Assembly (NCBI GenBank): GCA_037127315.1
Contig: JBBBDQ010000347.1
Span: 226,001 to 290,000, forward strand
DNA: 64,000 nt
Origin: Ascarosepion bandense
Lineage: Eukaryota; Mollusca; Cephalopoda; Sepiida; Sepiidae
Reading direction: 5' to 3'
In this document: piece after piece, positions 20,350 to 31,489 of the stretch
How positions within the stretch are numbered: position 1 is the first letter of the stretch
Layout of the letters: each line of letters begins with the position of its first letter
Program-made: the position numbers and the translations under genes
Notes under the pieces: generated by a model
Database searches by the model: none
What the model saw: only the letters and a program-made list of their open reading frames with translations
What the model was told of the DNA's origin: nothing

Positions 20350-20963
20350 GGTAGTTTGATTTCATCTTTTTATCAATATTAAAAAGGATCACCCGAGGAA
20401 AGTTTGGTATTAGTATGATAAGTACTTACACCAAAATGTAGATTTGTAACTTGCACCAATTTTTGAGCATTTAATCAAAAATATCGTCACATGTGATGCA
20501 CTTGAAAATCCTTGTTTTTCATACATTTCGATATGAAAATGCTTAAAAACTTAGAATTTAAATCCAGAAAGTTTTTAATTTATATTTTTCAAATGAAATG
20601 ATTACAATATATCAAAGGTAGCAATTAAAAAGAAATTATAACCTCCCGACCCAACTCAAAAACTCAGATAAGCTTCATTATACCTCATTAAGTGAGATAC
20701 GTCGGTAATAACATTGCAAGATATTGTAAAACAGTTATTTTCTCTGCTATCAATGAAACAAATGAAAACAACTATGAACTCTGTTAATAACAAATTAAGG
20801 GATTATTGTAATATAAACTACCACTGTAATTTGAACACTCTAAAATTCTATTAGTTATTAATATGGAGATTTTTAGTTTCTATTTTATATAATAATAGTA
20901 AAATATAAAGTTATAAAGGACATGACAAAAACATGAATGTTGTGAGGAAAATAGCAATGTTTA
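20347..20963. other. No recognisable gene; downstream flank of the transposase-like gene
   Basis: AT-rich, possibly the 3' flank of the minus-strand gene ending at 20964. No motif seen. Confidence 0.4.
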
Positions 20964-21306
20964 TTATTTCATCATATCAAACTGCTCTACATAAGGACAC
21001 TTTGAAGCGAAGAAAGGCCTCATTTCCTGGCATAAAATATTTGTAATGATGTGCCTATACCTTGCTTCAGCTCCATAGACCGATTGATAAACTGCAGTAG
21101 TTAATTTTACTGCCCTTTCGACACTTTGTGAGTATGAAGGCAAGTCAGATAACTCTAATTTTGTCCCACTCATTGAAAACTCCAGAAATTCATAATCAAG
21201 AAGTTCTTGGGTGAATCCAGGCTCACAAACTCTATTTTGGCACAGGTTGATCAACTGAGAGTAATGTGTTGATATTTTTAACCTCTTTCTCTTTGGCTCT
21301 CTACTT

Positions 21307-21447
21307 CTAAAAATATAAAATAAAATTAAACCAAAATAAAAAATTAACCTTACTTGTCTTAATTTTAAAATGAAATTAGAATAGTATTTTAAAATGATAC
21401 TATAAATCGATGAAATCATTTTAATCAATATTATGTGAGTTACTTAC
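21307..21447 (-). other. Spliceosomal intron in the transposase-like gene
   Basis: Donor ATTAG|GTAAGTAAC and acceptor TATATTTTTAG on the minus strand, 141 bp. Joining the exons keeps the frame (..RILAIRSREPKRKR..), which supports real splicing in the progenitor. Confidence 0.75.
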
Positions 21448-22304
21448 CTAATGGCTAAAATTCTCTTTATAGCTTGTTCCCTCATTTCCAGTTCATTTGA
21501 TTTCAGCATTGCATACAACATATTTTCTGGTAGGAAACCAAAAGCATTATGCTGAATATTTTTGAATTCAATCCCCTGAATTTCAGGTGGTAGTTCTTTA
21601 ATTCTATGAAGCATATTGAAAATATAAATTTGCTGGTTATGAAATCTAGAGTCCCTTTTAATTTCAAGCCAGCTAACTTCATACACTCCAACAATAAATT
21701 GGATAAGGCTGTGTAGTTTGAAAAACATTTTGTAGATCAAATTCCTCGCGTCCACAAACATTTTAGTGGCTAACGTTAACCATCTTGCTTGATTTACGGG
21801 CCTAATCTTTCTTGCAGCTGATCTAGGGTTGGCTTTCCCTTGTGTAATCTCTATTACATACTCTAAAAGAAGTATCGCATCACTACTCAGATAAACTATC
21901 TGTTTGATGTTAGAATATTGGCTAGAGGACTAACTATGGGTGCAAATTTGACCTGAGGTAAATTATGATAGTCATTTGCACACAATCTTCCAAGTGAACA
22001 ATAATTGATGTTGGACTTCTGTGCAGTCATCAATATGGTTAAAACCGCTCTGAATGGAAGCTCATGTTGATGTAAAAAGCAACCCATGGTGTGTAATTTT
22101 CCTTTTGTCTATTTCTCTAGAACTTTAACTAGCCCACCTTCACAACCAGTATTTGTATGAGTGTTGTCCAGTAAGACAGCTTTAATGGTATCAACACTGT
22201 TATATTCCCCCAAAACACTAGAAACATCTTTTGCTAGAACAGCACCAGTTGCTCCAATAGTAGTGAAAACTCTATGAGTGAGATATTTTCCACTTTCATA
22301 AACT

Positions 22305-23192
22305 GGTGTCGGTGACAAAGCGAACCTCGCTGCCGAGCTTGAGAAGGACCTCCAGTCCGTGGTGGATTGGGGTAAGAAATGGCTAGTAAAATTCAATTCT
22401 TCCAAAACGAAGCTACTGTCAATTAACCACCACAGACAACCGCACATCCCTCCCATTAGCATGGAACAGGCTTGCCTCCCAGAGAGTAAATCACTACGCC
22501 TGCTTGGCGGATCTCAAGTGGAATGACTACGTCGAAACCATTGCTAAATCCGCAGCTATGAAAGTCGGCTCTCTGTGCAGCGCCCGGAAATTCTTTCCGC
22601 CTGAATCTATCCTGCAATTATATGCATCCACCATCCGCCCGTGTATTGAGTACTGCTGCCACATCTGGTCGGGTGCCTCTTCTATTCTCCTCGGGGTTCT
22701 TTACAAAATACAGCGAAGAATCTGTAATATGATTGATAGCGACTTGGCTGACCACCTGCAGTGTCTCTCTCACCGGCGTGACGTGGCTTCCCTGTGCCTC
22801 TTCTATAAATACTTTCATGGCTTCTGCTCTGACGAACTTAAATCACTGGTGCCTCCTAGATGTGAATTTTCACGAGATACTAGATTGGCAACTAGGTCCC
22901 ACCCTTTTACAGTGACGCCGATAAAATGTAACCGCAATTTCTACTCCAACAGCTTCTTTCCTCGCACTTCCCACCTGTGGAATCCCCTACCGCATGCTTG
23001 CTTCCCCTACGGCTACAACCTCCTAACACACTAACTCACACCCAATCTCTCAAACTCTCTCCCTATGTACATCCTAAGTCGTCTATCACCCTCCTTCTGA
23101 TATTTCCTATACCCAATCGCTCTATGTAATCCCCTGCGCTATAGTGGCAGTGGAATGCCTTGCTTGGGATGACTCGATTAAAAAAAAAATCT
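22305..23192 (+). mobile_element. Jockey/CR1-like LINE (family J) inserted in the transposase-like gene
   Basis: Opposite orientation to the host gene. The open frame 22504-23034 encodes DLKWNDYVETIAKSAAMKVG, IRPCIEYCCHIWSG, SLSHRRDVASLCLFYKYFHG and RTSHLWNPLPHACFP. The upstream part (VVDWGKKWLVKFNSSKTKLL) is in another frame, so at least one frameshift exists. The 3' UTR ends TTGGGATGACTCGATTA plus an A tract. It is 5' truncated at CTGGTGT, the same point as the copy at 8889-9867. Confidence 0.88.
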
Positions 23193-23769
23193 CCTTTGTA
23201 AATGTTAAATGGTGTTCTGTTCCCTTTGTTTTCTTTAATTTTTCTTTCCATCTGCCTCCACAATCTCTTTATGTAGCAATGTATTTTTGTCATGTCTTCC
23301 GTCAACACCAATGCAAATAATCATTTTTGATTTATAAATATTTCTTTTGCTCGGTCTATTTTAAATTTATCCAAAATTATGTATTCAATATTCAATATTA
23401 AAACATGGTGTGAGAAGGACCATAGCATTAAAATCTAAAAGAAAGGAATTTGCAAGCTTGTTCTTAAGTTTGATAAAACATCACTCCTGATCAACTCAGT
23501 AACATACCAAGGAATTTTTAAAAAGCTGTAAACAACATTGGAATGTCTGACAGGCTCATACTCTTCATATATTTCATCACTATTTGATGACTGGAAAAGA
23601 ATAAAATCCTGATCGTAAAATGTGGAGGCAATAGGAGATGAATCAATTTGTTCTCATCTTTATCCTTCCACTACACTCTTCTTGGGTCTCTGAATGACAG
23701 TTGGAAACTATCCTTGGGTCATATTTTAGCTCTCTGGTCTTTTAAATACTCCTTGTTTTCCATTGGTAC

Positions 23770-23985
23770 CTAACATATTAAATTTATATTGAGTGAATAT
23801 ATCTAACGAACAGATATCTTAAAATATTATAAAATATTATTCACATGGAATGGAAAATAGTACAAGTTGCTTTTCTAACTTGTTTACATAAAATATAATT
23901 ATATAAATACATTTAAATGAAAATATTTATGATATTGGGATTTAAAAACATTTATAAAAGGAAAAAAATATAAAAATATCTTTAC
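23770..23985 (-). other. Probable first intron of the transposase-like gene
   Basis: Donor GATAAG|GTAAAG, acceptor AATATGTTAG, 216 bp, very AT-rich, phase 0. Upstream of it only the 15-25-codon cysteine-containing exon is recognised. Confidence 0.6.
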
Positions 23986-24060
23986 CTTATCTTTGAGAGA
24001 ACAAGTACAGACAATGTGACTTGTCTGACAATTTTCTTGTAGCGTAGGGATCTGGTTAAT

Positions 24061-24720
24061 TTTTATTTAATTCGGCCTTGTGTCAGCCTTAACCGAACTC
24101 CATACAGCTTAAAAGATGGTTTCCGTCGTTATCAGAATGTTGGTTGTCTGCTGGTTTGAATATGTGGAATTGTGAGGAATAAAATATACATTATGTATTT
24201 TGAAATAGAAATTTATTAAAAGAAAGAATAACACAAATTGTGGAAATTAATGTGCACTTAGAAAGTTTAAAGTATCAAGAGTTGTAGAAAATGTTCGTAG
24301 TAATGATGTAGGTATTTAAAACGTCCGCAGAAGTTTAAAGTTCATAGTTGTGTTGTAGCGGAATGAAAAGGCTTGTCCATTCCTATTTTTGTTAGGTTGA
24401 GACAAGTTGAGAGAGAGCAAGACAAAACAAATAAAGAAGTTGTAGTTAACGTGTCCATTTTGTCGATGTGATGTTCTCTTTCGCGGTGTGGTGTGAAAAT
24501 TAAGAAAAAAACGTTGGAAGATGAGGGCGAATGAAAATGTGACGTGCCCTGTGTCTGGGTCGGCTTCTTGAATTTTCTTTCGTTACATTGCCACGAGGTC
24601 GTCAGCTAACCGCTCCCATGTCGACTGACTGTTGACTGATTAGCGTCGTGGTTTAAATAGTTGAACTTCTCAGGGTGTAGACTCCAGCAAAGTTTTTCAC
24701 GTCTAGGCGTGAAAACACGT
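24061..24720 (-). promoter_or_regulatory. Possible promoter/5' flank or LTR-like segment
   Basis: Less AT-rich than its surroundings. On the minus strand there is a TATA-like CTATTTAAACC near 24650 and an AATAAA near 24220. Two readings are possible: 5' flank of the transposase-like gene, or an LTR that now lies upstream of it. No terminal TG/CA repeat pair or target duplication was identified, so neither is secure. Confidence 0.25.
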
Positions 24721-27240
24721 CATTATGAATTTTCTGCTTTAAATCAAATCACGATTCAGAATTTGCTTTTCGCACTGACTTGTGAATTTTTCAAAGTTAG
24801 TTTTTTCCACAATGCTTTTCGTTCTTAATTTCTTATCCCTATATTATTTTTTTGCACTTCACATTTTTGTCTTCACAAATTAAAATTGTCAATTGAGAAG
24901 AACAGGAAGAAATATCAAACAATGCATCCATCTTTTTTGCCATAATGTCCTTTTGCACTGAAGAGAGACATTTTCTATTCATATGACGCGCTCTTTCGAA
25001 GTATATCTTTTTAATTTTATTTACAGTATACTTTTTGGTTTACATAGGCAAACGGGGATTAACAAATATCAATTATATTATTATGCCATTAATTTTGAAA
25101 TAGCAAAGTTTACTAAGTTTGAACAAGTATTTTTCAGACATAACTATACTGGATCACTTGTCGAATTATCTAATAAACCTCGTTTTCCAACCATTTTTAT
25201 AAAAATATTTGAAAAAAAATTATTCTGTTTCAAAATAAATAAGTTATCTTCAAGTTTTAAAATTAGCTTTAATTGAAAGCCAAGTGATTAAATTTTAATT
25301 CCAGAAAGAAAAATACACTGGTGCATTTCAAACTTAAATTATATTGATTTTAATCTAATTTTTTTCTGAATTGAAAAATAGAATATAAATTTTCCACCAT
25401 TTTTGATTGATCGACATATTACGTAAAGAGTACGTAAACAGTAGGCAAATTTCTGTTTTAGAAAACCTTGCAAAAACAAAATATACCTAGCTAACGAGTT
25501 ATTTAAGTCAATTTTTAAAATTCAAACTTACATTTATCTGATTTCAATCAAGTAATAATTGCTTAGTACCAGAAATTTAGAATAAAACCTTTTTAACTCC
25601 GGTAGCCCTTTTTTATTTGCGTTATCGTGGTGACGAAAGATATGACAGATAGAATTTATCAAGAAGCCTAACAGTTTGGCGTGGAAAAGTGCCGCAATTC
25701 CAGTTAGGTTAAAACATAAAAGTTTTAAATGTTAATTTATTTTTTGTTTTTAACTAAATAACAAAATTAAAAAATTAAGTTAATATTTTCAGCAATTTTA
25801 TAATATGTTATAGAATTTTAGTTTAGATTTATAGCCAGACATTTGAATATGCTTTCAGAATATATAAAATTTTAAAAATTTAAGTTTCTTTTAAAATAAT
25901 TTTAACCTTATAAGAATGAAATTAAAATAACCAAACTAAGTTATATTAAGTTATTTATTAGAAAGTTATCATTAAGTTTAGGGCATAGTAAAAATATCTA
26001 ATTTAATTTTTATGGAAACATGTTATGACTCCTATGGATCATCGTACTTAATCAAATGAAACATCGTACTTAATCAAAATCAACATATTTAGACACATTT
26101 TTTTTAATTAATTTAAATTATTTCTGCAAAACGATTTTTATTAAACTTTTCAATTTTAGATAGGCAATATAATCATCAGTTGTTAACTAAAAAGTCTACT
26201 CGCAATCAATTCTTTGAAGATTTAAAAAAAATTAAATTTTATATAATAGTTTTTACTATTATATAAAATTTAATTTTTTTTAAACAATTCCTTTAAGAAT
26301 TTATTATTAATCGAAAAATATTTTTCTTAATGGTATAGAGTAATCTCAATAGTATAATTAAATTAATAGCTAATCAAATTAATTTATATCAGAGTTTTAT
26401 TGCAATATTTATTTTACTCTTCGGAGAAGTGTTTTCGGAAAAAGTGATTGCAAAATTAAAATAAAAAAAACAATAAATAATTTCTATTCCCCAATGTTTC
26501 CTGCGTCAAATTAATAAAACAAAAGTTAGCCATCAGTATAAAATTTATTAAGATTTCATAGATTTACGTGAAGGGGGAGGGCAACAGAGGTAAAAAAATT
26601 ATTTTTATCAAGATTTTTAAAAATAATAATTTTCAAATAAGTTTCATTCATTTGTGAATGAGTACTAAGCGTTTAATTAAAATCCGACAATTATTTGATT
26701 TTTGCGATAATTTCCAAATTAATGTGTTTGTCAACAAAAAAGTGGGTAATGCAGTCATTATGTTTCTATTGTAAAACAATTGTAACGTTTCTTAGCCGCT
26801 AACTCAAATCAAAACAAAACATTCTGACAAAATTTCGAACATTTTAGAGGGGATTAAAATTTTTTTTTAAATAATTAAAAATTACTTTGATCTTTCCTCT
26901 TAATAATAATATAAACATTTTCAAGGAAAAAGTTTCTTTTGTTAAGTTTGGGACTTTTTTTATTCATACTTTGCTGTTTTGTTATCGATTTGATCGGAGG
27001 CAACTAAATTAAACAAATTGAATTATAAATTCCAGAGTGAAATTTAAAAAAGGGAAAAATATAATAACAGATGAAATAATAAGTATGTATATTTACTTAC
27101 CTTGCGAAATAAATGCAAATCGTTACTTAGGCGATGTAGCATGCAAAAAAACAATCTCGCGAATGAAAAATAATGTCTTCAAAAATAAAAAAAAATAAAA
27201 ACATCACTAATATAATAATTAATAATCGTTAATATAAAAC
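24721..27240. other. Very AT-rich region without genes
   Basis: The lowest-GC stretch of the window. No frames with recognisable motifs. It contains the perfect palindrome at 26221-26284. Confidence 0.5.
26221..26284. repeat. Perfect palindrome, 30-bp arms, 4-bp loop
   Basis: Arms 26221-26250 and 26255-26284 are exact reverse complements, with TTTT between them. All A/T except for four G/C-containing steps (ATAATAGT/ACTATTAT). Confidence 0.95.
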
Positions 27241-27253
27241 TATTTCTTTTTTT

Positions 27254-27838
27254 CAGTAAATTTTCGTTTTAGGTCCCGAACGCTTTTCTCCTTTTAAATT
27301 AATCAAAAATAGCATTATTTCTGTGCAAATGTATCTGCTGAAATCAAATCAACAATTAGTTATTGAAGAAACCTATATTTATTGATCTTAACGACCAGAA
27401 AAAATCGAACCTCATCTCGTACATTTTGTCTCCCGTAACTCTCACGAAGTCATGTAATTAACTGCAGAATGACTTTCGGCGTAAGCAACAAATTTCCGCC
27501 TATTTACTTCCTTTACTGAAATTTCCGTCTATTTACTTCCTGTAATGAAAGTAATACGCGTAGAAAAAATCGCGTATAACATCCATTACAGGAAGTAAAT
27601 AGGCGGAAATTCTTGTAAAGGAAGTTAATAGACCGAAATTAAGCCGAAATTTGTTGCCTACGTCGAAATTCATTCAGCAGTTAATTACATGGCTGCGTTA
27701 GAGTTACAGTTAGAGTAATTGTTGATTTAAGTTCAGCATATACATTTGCACAGAAATAATGCTATTGTGGATAAATTTGAAAGTGGAAAAGCCTTCGGGA
27801 TCTAAAACGAAAATGTATCTTTTTTCTAATAATTAAGT
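27254..27838. mobile_element. Large foldback (inverted-repeat) element
   Basis: Left arm 27254-27560 and right arm 27572-27838 are imperfect reverse complements along their whole length. Markers paired across the centre include TTTCGTTTTAG, AGCATTATTTCTGTGC, CATGTAATTAACTGC and TTTACTTCCTGTAATG. The centre is TAGAAAAAAT flanked by CGCG. The left arm carries an extra stretch of about 80 bp (27355-27432). Inside the arms the motif ATTTCCGCCTATTTACTTCC recurs, so each arm has its own short direct repeat. No coding capacity; a MITE or foldback transposon is likely. Confidence 0.8.
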
Positions 27839-28316
27839 TTATTAAAATAAAAAAAGTACTAGACTTAATTATTTTTGTTTTAAATCAGCTAAATAAACTT
27901 GAAACAAATGTAAACAAAAAACACGTGGAATAAAGATATTTCCGGTGCAGACTGAAAAAAATAACCGCCTAAGCAAGCTCAAACTTTTTATAGTTTATAG
28001 AATTTTATTGGAAATATTTTTGTAGTGGTTGCTTTTCAATTTACTTTAAGGCTATTTTCCATATTTTTTTCATAACCCGGTGTTAATTTGACATACTTAT
28101 CTTTTCTATTAACACCGGCTTAATTATAAAATATTCGATTATGCTACAATTTAAATGCATTTGCGCAAAAAATTGATAATGTTTTAGAGAAAAATATTTC
28201 ATAGTTTTCTGTGTTTTTAAATAATTCCTAGTTGGGCAATGCTCGGGTATGTGTAATGTAAGTCGCCCAAATATGCATATTGTAGTATTAGTAATGTAAT
28301 TTATTTCTTAAAATTG

Positions 28317-28318
<2 letters not shown>
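27839..28318. other. No recognisable gene
   Basis: AT-rich flank of the foldback element. Confidence 0.5.

Positions 28319-28388
<70 letters not shown>
28319..28388. repeat. TA microsatellite
   Basis: About 70 bp of pure TA, the longest in the window, 95 bp from hammerhead SINE copy 5. Confidence 0.95.
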
Positions 28389-28390
<2 letters not shown>

Positions 28391-28482
28391 GAATAAGTTC
28401 TCAATATTGAGCATTTATAGAAATTGATTGTGAAGTCAAAGATGATATTTGAGATTAGAAGGGTTATAACTTTTATATATAT

Positions 28483-28648
28483 TCATCCGCAGACAGATCT
28501 GTTTCGCAGCTCATCAGTACGGTTAGACTCCGATTGCTACACAACCCAGGCTCGAAACCCGACCGATTTGGCGTCAGTCAGCGACTCTACCACGGGGAAT
28601 TCGGTGGAAGAAGGCAGTCTTTTTAGCGCATATCATATTACGCGCCCA
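28483..28648 (-). mobile_element. tRNA-headed hammerhead SINE, copy 5
   Basis: Reversed copy. From right to left: CTGCCTTCTTCCACC, tRNA-like head with GTGGTAGAGTCGCTGACTG and GTCGGGTTTCGAGCC, linker GCAATCGGAGTCTAACC, then the hammerhead. It ends beside the RTE 3' tail at 28652. Confidence 0.75.
28487..28522 (-). ncRNA. Hammerhead ribozyme, copy 5 (stem II collapsed)
   Basis: Stem I CCGTA/TGCGG, exact core CTGATGA (28511-28517), GAAA (28502-28505), stem III ACA-GATC-TGT and GTC (28492-28494) are all intact. Stem II is reduced to GCTGC by loss of about eight bases, so the fold cannot form normally. Confidence 0.7.
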
Positions 28649-28651
28649 ATA

Positions 28652-30806
28652 TCTTCTTCTTCTTCTTCTTCTTCATCTTTGTACACTCAGGACGTAGGCG
28701 ATCATGGCTCTCCACGTCCCCCTATCCCTTGTGGCTCTTAGTATGTTTGAGCCTGTTGCTCCTGGCAACCCCCGTTCCGTCATCCACCTGATCAGACCCT
28801 GCAAATATGTTATCCGCTTCCTTCCTCTGTCTCTCCTTCCTTCTATCTGACCAGTCAGTATCAGGTTCTCCAGGCTCTCTTTCCTCATTGCATGTCCCAG
28901 GAAATTCAGTTGTCTCTTCCTGATGCTCAGCATCAATTTCCCTTTTGTTGCCATTCTTTCCAACACCTCCTCGTTGCTTGCATGCTCAGTCCACGATATC
29001 CGCAGCATCCTTCTGTAGAACCACATTTCCGCTGCTTCCAGTTTTGTCCTCATTTTCGATGATATTGTCCAGCATTCACTGCCGTATTGAAGAACTGACA
29101 TCACGTAGCAGTCTAACACACTTTTCTTCGTTTCTATTGAGATTTTCCTGTGTGTTAGTATTTTGCTCATCTTCTGGAACGCGTCCTTTGCCATGCCAAT
29201 TCGCCTTCGGATCTCCGTGTCGTACTTTCCATCTTCTGTTAGAACACTTCCTACGTACTTAGATGTTTGTAATTGCTTGATTCTTTTATCCCCCACCTGT
29301 ATTTGGCATTTTTGGTTGTATCTTTTTGCTGATGACCATGCACTAAGTTTTCTTAAAGTTTATTTGTAGTCCCTTCTTGTCACTCTCCACTGATACTTTC
29401 TGTATGAGGTCTTGTAGTTTCCTTTCTGTGTCCGCAAACAGCACTCTATCGTCCGCATACCTTATGTTGTTCAGGTTGTGGCCTCCAATAACAAATCCTG
29501 GCGTGTCATCTAGGGTCCTCAAAATATTCTCGCTGTATAGGTTGAACAAATCCGGTGAAAAGACACATCCTTGTCTTACGCCTTTTTCTATCTTTGTGTA
29601 TCTACTGAGGTCGTTACCTGTCCGTATGCAGGCCGTTTGCTGCCAGTAGAGATTATTGATTATTCTTATGTCTTTCACGAAAATGTTGAGGTTGCCTAGC
29701 ATCTCCATCAATTCTTTGTGTCGTATTTTGTCGAATGCTTTCGCGTAGTCAATGAAGCACAGGTACAAGTCTTTCTTCATTTGTAATGCCCTTTCAGAGA
29801 GCATCCTAATCATGAATATGGCGTTCCTTGTTCCAGTGTCTTTGACGAACCCGCACTGTCCCTGCCCTATCTCTGGCCTGATTCTGCTTCTCGCTCTATT
29901 CATCAGGATTCTGACAATCAGTTTTGTAATGTGACTCATTAAGCTGATAATTCTGTGTAGTTCGCACTCGTTTGCACCAGGTTTCTTCGGCAGCGCTATA
30001 AATATCGACTTGCACAGGTCGTCTGGTATTATTCCGCTGCTATAAATTTCGTTTATTATGTCGGTAATCTTTTCTATGCCATATTCTTATAATGCTGTCA
30101 GCAGCTCTATCACTATGCCATCTGGTCCAGGTGCTTTGTTTCTGTTCATTTTGGCCATTGCAGCTTCCACTTCGGATTTCAGTATTTCCGGTCCATCCAT
30201 CTCCTTGTGTATTCTCGGTTATTCTCTCTTATCGCAAAAGAGATCGTTTATATATTCTTCCCATCGCTGGAGTATTTCCTCTTTCTCTAATATGATTGTT
30301 CCTTCCTTGGTTTTTATGCATCCTGTTGAGGAGCAGGTTTTTTGTCCTGTCAGTTCTCTTATCTCTTTATGCATTTCTGCTTTGTTGTTACTGCTCAGTC
30401 ACTCTACTTTTGCGCATTTGTTGTTGAGCCATTCCTCTTTGGCTTGTCTGCATTTGTTCCTTATCTCCCTGTGAAGTTTTTTGTACTCTGCTCCGTGCCT
30501 TGGCGTTATTTTTTTGTCTCCTTTGCATCATGCGGAGGATCTCTTCTGTCATCCACTCGTTTTTTCTTCTGCGTCTGATTTCCTTTGTGGCTATGTTGTT
30601 CACTGAGGTCACCATCGCTTCTTTTAGTGAATCCCATTTTGAGTACCATTTGCCAATTTGTTCTTCATATTTCTTTCTCACGCTGTTATTGTATTCTTTC
30701 TGCAGGGTGAGATCGTCCTCAAGCGTGTCGTATTGCAGCCTTGGTGATGTGCTGGGCTTCTTCAGTCTTCGATCCAGAGTGATCAAATTCATTTTTACTG
30801 AATGAG
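28652..30806 (-). mobile_element. RTE (BovB-like) LINE, longest copy
   Basis: Minus strand. 30792-30388 is the linker after the (missing) APE endonuclease. 29939-29343 holds the RT palm: [13 protein letters not shown] (motif A), [18 protein letters not shown] (motif B) and [12 protein letters not shown] (motif C, intact). 29296-28673 holds the C-terminal region (KYVGSVLTEDGKYDTEI, YGSECWTIS, FYRRMLRISWTEHASN, RKRQLNFLGHAMRKESLENL, EGRRDRGRKR). Frameshifts near 29320 and within 29940-30390 kill it. 5' truncated at about 30806. The 3' end carries an AAG-type tail (CTTCTT repeats at 28652-28678). This is the reference for the other RTE relics here. Confidence 0.9.
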
Positions 30807-30839
30807 CAATGCGTACACGCTAGAGTGCCTAAAGTCTAC

Positions 30840-31230
30840 CTTTCTTCTAGAGTGCTCAATCAGGGTGTCTCGATATACTATATATATATATAAAGTATAT
30901 CGAGACAGCAAATAATTTTCTAAACATATAGTGTTAAATGTAAGAGACAATAAGTGTCTATTATATTTAATCATGAGCCGTTCTAAATGTCGAATTTTGT
31001 CTTTAATTTCAGTTGAAAATAAAAACAAAACTTCTCCAACATTTGGATAATTTTTTATTATTTTGGTTTTAAGCTTTCGGCTCACATGAGACATCTTCAG
31101 AGAGGATATTAAGACGGTAATATAATATCCACCATCACCGACGATTTTATTTTGTGTTGACATAAAACTCCGCAAGGCAACGGCAAAAGTTACCAAAAAT
31201 AACAAACGCAGTTCGCAAATTTGCAATACG
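30840..31230 (-). mobile_element. PLE-associated inverted-repeat element, half copy
   Basis: About 350 bp match the left half of 42640-43200 (TTCTCCAACATTTGGATAA, GCTTTCGGCTCACATGAGAC, GATTTTATTTTGTGTTGACA). On the minus strand, CTGAAGATG...GAGCCGAAAGC resembles a hammerhead core with N7=A. A 12-bp perfect hairpin at 30867-30906 (GTCTCGATATAC/GTATATCGAGAC) encloses a TA tract. Confidence 0.5.
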
Positions 31231-31299
31231 GTTCTATGACGTCACACTGCGTGATAGCGCGAAATGACAACAGAATCATGTATTCGAATGCAATGTAAT

Positions 31300-31357
31300 A
31301 TATATATTACATTGTATTTAATATATATATATATTATATAAATATATATATTAAATA

Positions 31358-31396
<39 letters not shown>
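31300..31396. repeat. TA-rich palindromic tract
   Basis: TA repeats with interspersed TTAAATATATATATTAA-type palindromes. The left end includes an ATGTAATATATATATTACAT palindrome. Confidence 0.9.
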
Positions 31397-31400
<4 letters not shown>

Positions 31401-31489
31401 AATTGGGTGCATATTATGAACTGACCGTTTCTGTACCCAGATGTATACCTATATGTATATCTATTGATATCCATATATACACACATATA

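Larger units (their letters stand above)
20964..24060 (-). pseudogene. Intron-containing, RNase H-fold transposase-like gene (hAT-like signatures), broken
   Basis: Minus-strand exons: 24060-23986 (CQTSHIVCTCSLKDK), 23769-about 23193, 22304-21448 and 21306-20964 (stop). Signatures in order are CIGVDGRHDKNTLL (first D), KGTEHHLTFTKE, YLTHRVF, AVLLDNTHTNTGCEGGL (second D), GCFLHQHELPFRA (C..H motif), FHNQQIYIFNMLHRIK and LPSYSQSVERAVKL (E), ending near CPYVEQF. Introns are GT-AG: 23985-23770 (phase 0) and 21447-21307 (phase 2, frame kept). Lesions are stops near 23720 and 23680, a frameshift near 23230, LINE J inserted at 22305-23192, a TAG after KVLEK near 22110, and a frameshift near 21895. 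I recall similar multi-copy uncharacterised proteins in arthropods and cnidarians. The D...D...E plus C/H pattern recalls hAT transposases; that placement is inference. Confidence 0.7.

Noticed and set aside
22109..22462. 117-codon minus frame beginning with MLMGGMCG
   Set aside because: A chimera: its first half is antisense LINE J, and only the second half (YLTHRVF onward) belongs to the transposase-like gene.
28945..30805. Serine/leucine-rich plus-strand frames across 28.9-30.8 kb
   Set aside because: Antisense of the RTE LINE, whose minus-strand motifs ([14 protein letters not shown]) are decisive.
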